NCBI GenBank assembly: GCA_943327015.2
Contig: CALPVM020000109.1
Coordinates: 1-7,519 of the forward strand
DNA: 7,519 nt
From: Akkermansia muciniphila
GTDB lineage: Bacteria > Pseudomonadota > Gammaproteobacteria > Burkholderiales > Burkholderiaceae_C
Direction: 5' to 3'
Notes under the pieces: generated by a model
Database searches by the model: none
The model's input: the letters and a program-made list of their open reading frames with translations, nothing else
Told to the model about the DNA's origin: nothing
Shown here: positions 1-5,204 of the stretch, piece after piece
Layout of the letters: each line of letters opens with the position of its first letter
Position numbering within the stretch: position 1 is the first letter of the stretch
Program-made: the position numbers and the translations under genes

Positions 1-1250
1 GGGTTATTGGTGGCAGCTACTGTGAAACGGGCATTAGGATGCGCGGCTTTAGCACCTGTTTGTTTTGCAATTTCGGGTGTCCAGTCGTTGCCTTGCCAGT
101 CGATGAGATGCGTTGGTGCATTGCCAGCATCTTTTTCCATGCCTTCCCACCAGACGTTGCCGTCATCGGTCATGGCTACATTGGTAAAGATAACGTTTTT
201 GTCCAAACTTGCCATGCAGTTAGGGTTGGTGAGTGTGTTGGTGCCGGGTGCAACGCCAAAATAACCGGCTTCGGGGTTAATGGCATACAACTTGCCATCG
301 GCACCGGGTTTAATCCAGGCAATATCATCACCAATGGTTGTAACTTTCCAGCCTTCAAACCCTGTTGGGGGTACCAGCATGGAGAAGTTGGTTTTGCCGC
401 ATGCGCTTGGGAACGCCGCTGCCACGTGGTATTTTTTGCCTTGGGGGTTGGTTACGCCCAAAATAAGCATGTGCTCAGCCAGCCAGCCCTGGTCACGGCC
501 CATGGTAGATGCAATACGTAAGGCAAGGCACTTTTTTCCCAGAAGCGCGTTGCCGCCGTAGCCGGAACCATACGACCAGATCTCGCGTGTTTCTGGGTAA
601 TGGACGATGTATTTGGTTTTGTTACAAGGCCACTTAACGTCGGCTTGGCCTTCTGCCAAAGGAGAGCCCACGGTATGCATGCAGGGAATGAATGCACCAT
701 CAACACCTAAAACATCAAAAACAGCCTTACCCATGCGCGTCATAATTTTTTGGTTGACGGCTACATAGGGGCTGTCGGTGAGTTCGATACCGATATGTGC
801 AATGTGGGAGCCTAATGGCCCCATAGAAAACGGAACAACGTACATGGTGCGGCCACGCATGCAGCCGTCAAAGAGGGCAGGACTACCATCGGCCTGACCA
901 GTTTGCAGCAAGGCGCGCATATCAGCCGGGGGCATCCAGTTGTTGGTAGGGCCGGCTAGTTCTTTGGTGGCGCTGCAAATATAAGTGCGGTCTTCAACGC
1001 GGGCGACATCTGATGGGTCTGAGCAGGCTAAAAAGCTATTGGGGCGCTTATCGGCGTTCAGTTTTTTAAACGTGCCTGCATCTACCAGCAGTTGGCATAG
1101 GCGCTGGTACTCTTCTTCTGAGCCATCGCACCAGTAAATGGTAGAGGGCTTGCAAAGAGCCACCATATCGGCAACCCAAGCAACTAGCTTGGCATTTTTA
1201 ACGTAAGAGGGCGTATTAAGATTAATGCCCTGCATAACGGGTGAATTCAT
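1..1250 (-). CDS. pckG: Phosphoenolpyruvate carboxykinase (GTP), 3' end truncated by the window
   Basis: This cytosolic enzyme interconverts oxaloacetate plus GTP with phosphoenolpyruvate, GDP and CO2, the entry step of gluconeogenesis. The first 416 codons are visible; the family is usually about 600 residues, so the C-terminal third is missing, including the expected guanine-binding part. Reading from ATG at 1250, the family's active-site elements are all present: VAR (Arg84), YGGN at 231-234, the metal/substrate lysines in GKK (239-240), His260, the kinase-1 P-loop PSACGKTN (281-288, with the reactive Cys284 and Lys286), GDD (307-309) binding metal, FGVAPGTN (331-338), and Arg408 in NARF. 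The start is supported by AGGAG (1258-1262 read on the minus strand) 7 nt upstream. The leader contains a long hairpin and a second inverted repeat, annotated separately. The ATP-type PckA family is excluded by the motif set. The family assignment is near certain. Confidence 0.97.
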   Translation of the reverse strand, partial: MNSPVMQGINLNTPSYVKNAKLVAWVADMVALCKPSTIYWCDGSEEEYQRLCQLLVDAGTFKKLNADKRPNSFLACSDPSDVARVEDRTYICSATKELAGPTNNWMPPADMRALLQTGQADGSPALFDGCMRGRTMYVVPFSMGPLGSHIAHIGIELTDSPYVAVNQKIMTRMGKAVFDVLGVDGAFIPCMHTVGSPLAEGQADVKWPCNKTKYIVHYPETREIWSYGSGYGGNALLGKKCLALRIASTMGRDQGWLAEHMLILGVTNPQGKKYHVAAAFPSACGKTNFSMLVPPTGFEGWKVTTIGDDIAWIKPGADGKLYAINPEAGYFGVAPGTNTLTNPNCMASLDKNVIFTNVAMTDDGNVWWEGMEKDAGNAPTHLIDWQGNDWTPEIAKQTGAKAAHPNARFTVAATNN

Positions 1251-1274
1251 GAAAAAGCTCCTAAGTTGAAAAAT

Positions 1275-1323
1275 CGTCTTTTTAAAACGAAATCCAATTT
1301 GATGGATATGTTTTGAAAAGACG
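1275..1323 (-). promoter_or_regulatory. Long hairpin in the pckG leader, possible attenuator or operator
   Basis: The arms CGTCTTTTTAAAAC (1275-1288) and GTTTTGAAAAGACG (1310-1323) pair at 13 of 14 positions. The exception, 1283 with 1315, is A.C in the minus-strand RNA. Inside, ATCC (1292-1295) and GGAT (1304-1307) extend the stem around an 8-nt loop. In the pckG direction the stem is followed at once by AUUUUUC, then after a short gap by the AGGAG ribosome binding site. That layout resembles an intrinsic terminator or attenuator, but the stem is AU-rich apart from its CGUC base. No such U-run follows the stem on the plus strand. A DNA operator is the main alternative. The pairing is certain; the function is inferred. 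Confidence 0.5.
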
Positions 1324-1372
1324 TCTCCTGGAGGCAAAAAACCAATGCGTAATTACACACAAAATAAGAACA

Positions 1373-1399
1373 AACCTTATGCAAAAAAAGAATAAGGTT
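1373..1399. repeat. Perfect 8-bp inverted repeat upstream of pckG
   Basis: AACCTTAT (1373-1380) and ATAAGGTT (1392-1399) are perfect inverted repeats separated by 11 nt that include a run of seven A residues. It lies about 120-150 bp upstream of the pckG start, in the region where a promoter or operator is expected. No convincing -35/-10 pair could be chosen here. It could be a regulator binding site or an upstream RNA hairpin. Confidence 0.45.
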
Positions 1400-1451
1400 A
1401 TGATATTGCGTGAAAACAGGCGCGGATTGTAGTGGTTGTGCGCAAATTAGA

Positions 1452-1477
1452 TAGCCCACTCAGGAAGTGGTGGGCTA
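1452..1477 (-). terminator. Hairpin after the 46-residue ORF, possible weak terminator
   Basis: TAGCCCAC (1452-1459) and GTGGGCTA (1470-1477) form a perfect 8-bp stem with a 10-nt loop. It begins 8 nt past the stop codon of the small minus-strand membrane-protein gene. In that direction the T-run lies before the stem and only TCTAATTT follows, so it is not a textbook intrinsic terminator. It may act as a 3'-end stabiliser or a weak terminator separating the small gene from pckG. Confidence 0.35.
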
Positions 1478-1485
1478 AAAAACAA

Positions 1486-1626
1486 TTAGGCCATGAAAAC
1501 GGCAATAAAGGCCAACAGGAACATTAATACGCCACCTACAACAGGAAGAACTACTGGCATCAGTGGAACAATGGCATCAACCGGGTCAGCTTCGTGGTCG
1601 GTAGTGGGCGCGTGCTTGTTAGACAT
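1486..1626 (-). CDS. Small single-pass membrane protein, 46 residues, function unknown
   Basis: I do not recognise this protein. It begins MSNKHAPTTDHEADPVDAIV, a polar, acidic and histidine-containing segment of about 20 residues. It ends in one long hydrophobic stretch (about residues 19-46, rich in V, L, F, A and two G) that runs to the C-terminus, so it is probably a C-terminally anchored single-pass inner-membrane protein. The ATG at 1624-1626 is preferred because AAAGGA lies about 5 nt upstream. An in-frame GTG start 30 codons further out would add a segment with no matching composition. It is read in the same direction as pckG, 235 bp upstream of it, and a hairpin follows its stop. Its leader holds a CCGATT/AATCGG inverted repeat. 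The start site and the clean helix make it a likely real gene; no function is assigned. Confidence 0.7.
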   Translation of the reverse strand: MSNKHAPTTDHEADPVDAIVPLMPVVLPVVGGVLMFLLAFIAVFMA

Positions 1627-1660
1627 GGGGTTTCCTTTAATCGAATGTAACTTTACTTTG

Positions 1661-1678
1661 CCGATTTTAACGAATCGG
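1661..1678. repeat. Inverted repeat in the leader of the 46-residue gene
   Basis: CCGATT (1661-1666) and AATCGG (1673-1678) are perfect 6-bp arms around a 6-nt spacer, 35 bp upstream of the small gene's ATG. They lie in the 186-bp region between two divergently read small genes (1627-1812). It may be an operator or a small RNA hairpin. The rest of the region has AT-rich tracts (for example TATAGATAAAA near 1688-1698 and ACAAAAAAATTG near 1721-1732) but no promoter I would place with confidence. Confidence 0.3.
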
Positions 1679-1812
1679 GAATGATTTATAGATAAAAGCA
1701 CTGCCCAAAGACCCACAACACAAAAAAATTGTTTATAGGGTCAACCGTAATGGGGGGCGCTGCGTGATAGCAAAAAACGGCCAGATGTGGTGAAACGTTT
1801 TAAAGGATTTAT

Positions 1813-2100
1813 ATGCAAAGATCTCCCATCCAGGTGCCCGAGGCGGGAACCTACCAATGGCAATTGTTTGACTATTGGTCGGATGACTATCGCACAACAC
1901 GCGCCGATCATTCGGCTTACATCGCGTTAAACTTTGCCGGTGTGCTGGATGCCTGTAAAAACAAATTTCTGCAATTGTTACAGTATCACCAGCAACAAGC
2001 CGCTTCTGCTACTAATCCTGTGTTGCATCAAAAGGCCATTCAACGTCTGCATGGCACCATGACGGGTGCGGCACTGGCTTATGAGAGTGCGTTCAAATAG
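1813..2100 (+). CDS. Uncharacterised 95-residue protein
   Basis: I do not recognise this protein. It is soluble in appearance, with no signal peptide or membrane segment. It is rich in aromatic residues near the N-terminus (YQWQLFDYWSDDY at 14-26) and in Gln, Ala and His further on, and is probably mostly helical. The ATG at 1813 is preceded by AAAGGA with a 5-nt gap, a good ribosome binding site. Its stop overlaps the end of the convergent recQ gene by 8 bp. The W..FDYW.D..R pattern faintly recalls sequences associated with polyhydroxyalkanoate granule or synthase-linked proteins, but the match is too weak to use as an annotation. It stands divergent from the 46-residue membrane-protein gene and has no same-strand neighbour within 1.9 kb. 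It is likely a real gene of unknown function. Confidence 0.7.
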   Translation: MQRSPIQVPEAGTYQWQLFDYWSDDYRTTRADHSAYIALNFAGVLDACKNKFLQLLQYHQQQAASATNPVLHQKAIQRLHGTMTGAALAYESAFK

Positions 2101-3970
2101 TACAGTTTTTCAGAACTCTAAGCACTTCGATGGCGTAAGCCTCTAGTTTTTTTGCACCAATCCCGCTGATATCCTGTAGGTCAGTAGCGGTTTGAGGCGA
2201 ACGTTGTGCAATTTGTGCCAACGTAATGTCGTGAAAAATCACATAGGCAGGTAGATTGTGTTCGCGTGCTACTTCGGCTCGCCATGCTTTAAGCGCAGTA
2301 AAGCGAACGAGTGCGGCTTCGTCCAGTTGTAAGGTGGTTTTGGGCGATACAGCTTTAGACCCTGGTGCACGGCTGGTTTTTTCGGCAAGCTTGGAGAGGG
2401 TGGCGCGCAGTTGAATACGTGTCTCCCCTCTCAAAACACCCCGTGAAAGTTCAGTGAGATGCAGCGTATTGAAAGCGCTGGCGTTAATTGCCAAGGCTCC
2501 GGTGGCTATGAGCTGACGTAAAACAGCGCGTAGTTGAACTTCAGAATAATTGGCGCCTATACCGAAGGTGCTGAGGGCGTGGTGGTTGTACTGCACCACC
2601 TTGTCGGTCCTCTTGCCTCGTAATACATCCATTAAATGTCCTGCGCCAAAGTGAAGGTTGTCTTGTTGTTGAATGCGGTAAATGGTGCTGAGTAATTTGC
2701 GGGCAGCGTCGGTTCCATCCCATAAAGCGGGAGGTTGAAGGCAGTTATCGCAGTTACCACAGATATAGCGGCTGTAGCTTTCAGCAAATGGCTGTGTTTC
2801 GCCAAAATAGCTTAAAAGCCGGGCGCGGCGGCAGTCGGTGGCTTCTGCCAAAGCCAATAAGGCATCGAGTTTGCCACGCATGACGTTTTTAAAGTCATCG
2901 CTGGCGGGGCTTTCATCAATCATACGGCGCTGGTTGACGACATCTTGCAGGCCGTAACCCATCCATGCGTTGGCCGGGAGGCCGTCTCGCCCTGCACGCC
3001 CGGTTTCTTGGTAGTAGCCTTCGATGTTTTTGGGTATGTCCATGTGCGCTACAAAGCGTACATCCGGTTTATCAATACCCATTCCAAATGCGATGGTGGC
3101 TACCATCACAATTCCGTCTTCACGTAGGAATCGATCTTGATGTGTTTGGCGCAGTTTACTATCTAGGCCGGCATGGTAGGGCAAGGCACGCAGCCCCGCG
3201 TTGACTAGTGTTTGTGCTAACTCTTCAACTTTTTTACGCGATTGGCAGTAGATAACACCAGCATCCCCGTCATGATTTTGAATAATAAAGCGAAGCAGTT
3301 GTTGGATGCTGTCACGTTTTTCTACAATGGTGTAACAAATGTTGGGGCGGTCAAAGCTGCTGACAAAGGCGTGAGCATGTTGCAATTGCAAACGCTCGAC
3401 GATGTCATCGCGCGTTAAGGCATCTGCAGTTGCAGTTAAAGCAATGCGCGGAACTTGCGGAAAACGCTCGTGCAAAACTGTAAGTGCACGGTACTCCGGA
3501 CGAAAGTCATGACCCCACTGGCTTACGCAATGCGCTTCGTCTATCGCAAACAAACCCAATTGGTCACGTGAATAAAGCGAGTCCAATAGGGCTAAAAACC
3601 TTGGAGTGGTAATGCGTTCAGGCGCTGCATAGAGTAATGTAATTTCGCCGCGCAGCAAGCGTTGTTCAATTTTGTGGGCTTCTTCACCTGTAAGTGTGGA
3701 ATTTAAAAATGCAGCCTCGACACCTACTTCGTGGAGCGCTCCAACCTGATCGTGCATGAGTGCAATCAAGGGGGAAACGACAATGGCTGCGCCCATATTG
3801 GCACGTTGGCGTGCAATCGCAGGAATTTGATAACACAATGATTTACCGCCCCCGGTGGGCATAAGCACTAAGGCATCATGCCCTGCCGTGACGTGTTCCA
3901 CAATGGCTTGTTGAGCACCGCGAAAAGCGTTGTAGCCAAAAACTTCACGAAGAATAGTTACACAAGACAA
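2093..3970 (-). CDS. recQ: ATP-dependent DNA helicase RecQ
   Basis: This is a 3'-5' superfamily 2 DNA helicase acting in the RecF recombination pathway and at stalled forks. At 625 residues it has the usual full length. Motifs in order: motif 0 FGYNAFRGAQQ (11-21), Walker A PTGGGKS (38-44, Lys43), SPLIALMHDQV (66-76), DEAH (144-147) followed by the aromatic-rich loop CVSQWGHDFRP, LTATA (178-182), VATIAFGMGIDKPD (290-303), and QETGRAGRDG (321-330) with the arginine finger. Four zinc-binding cysteines follow (380, 404, 407, 410), then the winged-helix RQC region and a C-terminal HRDC domain in about the last 75 residues. The start is the weak point. The only conventional in-frame candidate before motif 0 is TTG at 3968-3970, with no Shine-Dalgarno sequence upstream, and an in-frame TAG lies at 4025-4027. 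The 3' end overlaps the convergent 95-residue gene. The function is secure and the exact start is not. Confidence 0.97.
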   Translation of the reverse strand: MSCVTILREVFGYNAFRGAQQAIVEHVTAGHDALVLMPTGGGKSLCYQIPAIARQRANMGAAIVVSPLIALMHDQVGALHEVGVEAAFLNSTLTGEEAHKIEQRLLRGEITLLYAAPERITTPRFLALLDSLYSRDQLGLFAIDEAHCVSQWGHDFRPEYRALTVLHERFPQVPRIALTATADALTRDDIVERLQLQHAHAFVSSFDRPNICYTIVEKRDSIQQLLRFIIQNHDGDAGVIYCQSRKKVEELAQTLVNAGLRALPYHAGLDSKLRQTHQDRFLREDGIVMVATIAFGMGIDKPDVRFVAHMDIPKNIEGYYQETGRAGRDGLPANAWMGYGLQDVVNQRRMIDESPASDDFKNVMRGKLDALLALAEATDCRRARLLSYFGETQPFAESYSRYICGNCDNCLQPPALWDGTDAARKLLSTIYRIQQQDNLHFGAGHLMDVLRGKRTDKVVQYNHHALSTFGIGANYSEVQLRAVLRQLIATGALAINASAFNTLHLTELSRGVLRGETRIQLRATLSKLAEKTSRAPGSKAVSPKTTLQLDEAALVRFTALKAWRAEVAREHNLPAYVIFHDITLAQIAQRSPQTATDLQDISGIGAKKLEAYAIEVLRVLKNCTI

Positions 3971-4009
3971 AATAAGTAAAGAAAATAAGGAAAAAAGTGG
4001 TGCGCTGAG

Positions 4010-4037
4010 TTGGATATTGTCAGGCTATTTCTACAAT
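4010..4037 (+). promoter_or_regulatory. Sigma70-type promoter for the first metH gene
   Basis: TTGGAT (4010-4015) and TACAAT (4032-4037) are separated by 16 bp and resemble the TTGACA/TATAAT consensus. The expected start point, 7-8 nt past the -10 box, is 4044-4045, exactly at the ATG of the next gene. There is no Shine-Dalgarno sequence before that ATG, so the mRNA is predicted to be leaderless. The -10 box lies inside a small palindrome (4024-4040). Confidence 0.6.
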
Positions 4038-4040
4038 AGC
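4024..4040. repeat. Palindrome overlapping the -10 box of the metH promoter
   Basis: GCTATT (4024-4029) and AATAGC (4035-4040) are perfect 6-bp arms around TCTAC. The right arm overlaps the proposed -10 hexamer, a position suited to a repressor site. It does not fit the TGAA-N5-TTCA pattern of MetR. The symmetry may be incidental, since part of it is imposed by the -10 sequence. Confidence 0.3.
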
Positions 4041-4044
4041 GGGC

Positions 4045-5091
4045 ATGAGATCAAAACATTACACGCGCGCGCAGGCGTTACCTGCCATTTTGGAGCAACG
4101 TATAGCCATTTTGGATGGCGCCATGGGTACTATGATTCAGCGCTTTAAGCTTGGAGAATCGCAGTACAGAGGTGAGCGCTTTAAAGATTTTCATCGTGAT
4201 GTAAAAGGCAACAATGAGCTGTTGAGCCTAACACGCCCAGAGGTGATAAGCGATATTCATGAGGGCTACCTAGCAGCCGGTGCCGACCTGATTGAGACCA
4301 ACACCTTTGGGGCTACTACGGTAGCGCAGGCCGATTACGATATGAGTGATTTGGCGCGCGAGATGAATATACAGTCTGCAAAACTTGCACGCGCAGCATG
4401 TGACAAATTCACTACGCCCGATAAACCGCGCTTTGTTGCGGGCGCATTAGGCCCCACTCCCAAAACGGCCAGTATCAGTCCCGATGTGAACGACCCCGGT
4501 GCGCGAAACGTGACATTTGAAGAATTGCGCGCTGCGTATTATGAGCAAACCCAAGCGCTGGTCGAGGGTGGCAGTGATGTACTGTTGGTTGAAACTATTT
4601 TTGACACACTCAATGCCAAGGCGGCTTTGTTCGCCATAGATGAGTATTTTGAAGCCTCAGGTGAGCGCTTGCCGCTCATCATTAGCGGCACAGTAACGGA
4701 TGCGTCTGGGCGTATCCTGAGTGGTCAAACCGTGACTGCGTTTTGGTACAGCGTTCGTCACGCAGAACCCTTGGCCATTGGACTGAACTGCGCCTTAGGT
4801 GCAGCCCTGATGCGGCCATACATCCAAGAGCTCAACCGCGTGGCCCCCGATACGTTTATTAGTTGCTACCCCAATGCGGGTTTGCCCAATCCGATGAGTG
4901 ACACTGGTTTTGATGAGACGCCAGAAGTGACTTCGCGACTGGTGCGTGAGTTTGCTGCCGAAGGCTTGGTAAATATTGTGGGCGGATGTTGCGGTACCAC
5001 CCCTGACCACATTGCGGCTATTAGCCATGCGATGCAGCCTATGTTGCGTAGAAGCTTGCAGCGCGAGTTTTTTTACAAAGAAGCAGCTTAA
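4045..5091 (+). CDS. metH: Methionine synthase, homocysteine-binding subunit (split MetH, N-terminal part)
   Basis: This is the homocysteine S-methyltransferase domain of cobalamin-dependent methionine synthase, encoded as a separate 348-residue protein. It should bind zinc and homocysteine and receive the methyl group from methylcobalamin carried on the second subunit. It opens with the typical ILDGAMGTMIQRF, and the three zinc-ligand cysteines are intact: Cys249 in GLNCALG, and Cys315 and Cys316 in GGCCGTTP. Its length matches the N-terminal domain of single-chain MetH (about 350 residues in E. coli), so the split falls at the domain boundary. It is a natural two-gene arrangement common in Burkholderiales, not a frameshift: the stop is followed by a 113-bp spacer containing a riboswitch and the next gene has its own ribosome binding site. 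The ATG at 4045 lacks a Shine-Dalgarno sequence and sits at the predicted transcription start. BhmT or MmuM-type stand-alone methyltransferases are less likely given the adjacent MetH remainder. Confidence 0.95.
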   Translation: MRSKHYTRAQALPAILEQRIAILDGAMGTMIQRFKLGESQYRGERFKDFHRDVKGNNELLSLTRPEVISDIHEGYLAAGADLIETNTFGATTVAQADYDMSDLAREMNIQSAKLARAACDKFTTPDKPRFVAGALGPTPKTASISPDVNDPGARNVTFEELRAAYYEQTQALVEGGSDVLLVETIFDTLNAKAALFAIDEYFEASGERLPLIISGTVTDASGRILSGQTVTAFWYSVRHAEPLAIGLNCALGAALMRPYIQELNRVAPDTFISCYPNAGLPNPMSDTGFDETPEVTSRLVREFAAEGLVNIVGGCCGTTPDHIAAISHAMQPMLRRSLQREFFYKEAA

Positions 5092-5100
5092 AATACGAAT

Positions 5101-5177
5101 CCTGCTCAAGGAGCGTTGCAGCCTGTACACGGTACGGGTCAGGCTTGGGTAGGGTTTGATTCAACGACGCTCACCTG
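5101..5177 (+). ncRNA. S-adenosylhomocysteine (SAH) riboswitch aptamer
   Basis: The segment closely follows the known SAH riboswitch class found upstream of metH and ahcY genes, in particular the Ralstonia metH example as I remember it: GGAGCGYUGCA, then CAGGCUYG, then UUCAA-ACG-CGCUCAC. P1 is GAGCGT (5111-5116) with ACGCTC (5167-5172), all six pairs Watson-Crick. The P2 hairpin is CCTGTAC (5122-5128) with GTACGGG (5132-5138), one G.U. The pseudoknot helix is CCTGCTCAAG (5101-5110) with CTTGGGTAGG (5144-5153), ten pairs including two wobbles. A small hairpin fills 5154-5165. The ligand SAH is the by-product of SAM-dependent methylation, and the class normally switches genes on. The aptamer starts 10 nt after the first metH gene ends. 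Confidence 0.9.
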
Positions 5178-5200
5178 CTAAAAGTTTTCCTACAGGTGAG
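5170..5200 (+). promoter_or_regulatory. Riboswitch expression platform: anti-Shine-Dalgarno hairpin
   Basis: CTCACCTG (5170-5177) is perfectly complementary to CAGGTGAG (5193-5200), which contains the ribosome binding site of the downstream ATG at 5205. The first three bases of the left arm (5170-5172) are also the end of aptamer helix P1. SAH-stabilised P1 should therefore pull these bases away, weaken the 8-bp stem and free the ribosome binding site. This is a translational ON switch. The loop AAAAGTTTT lacks a following U-run on the 3' side, so it is not a terminator. Confidence 0.8.
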
Positions 5201-5204
5201 GCGC

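Noticed and set aside
39..706. Several open frames of 60-160 codons on both strands at the left end
   Set aside because: They are shadows of pckG, whose minus-strand frame shows the complete set of PEP carboxykinase active-site motifs through this stretch.
1247..1459. A 70-codon minus-strand frame overlapping the pckG start, considered as a leader peptide
   Set aside because: It begins at a GTG within the hairpin at 1452-1477 with no ribosome binding site, has a composition unlike a protein, and runs through the structured leader.
2052..2073. GCACC-ATGAC-GGGTGC hairpin, considered as a recQ terminator
   Set aside because: The stem is short, no T-run follows in the recQ direction, and it lies inside the 95-residue gene.
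2128..2152. GGC-GTAA-GCC followed by a T-run, considered as a terminator for the 95-residue gene
   Set aside because: The stem is only 3 bp and lies within conserved recQ HRDC coding sequence; the T-run encodes lysines there.
5092..5204. Cobalamin or SAM riboswitch as the identity of the metH spacer
   Set aside because: There is no B12-box-like sequence and the element is too short for a cobalamin riboswitch; the conserved bases and pseudoknot fit the SAH class.
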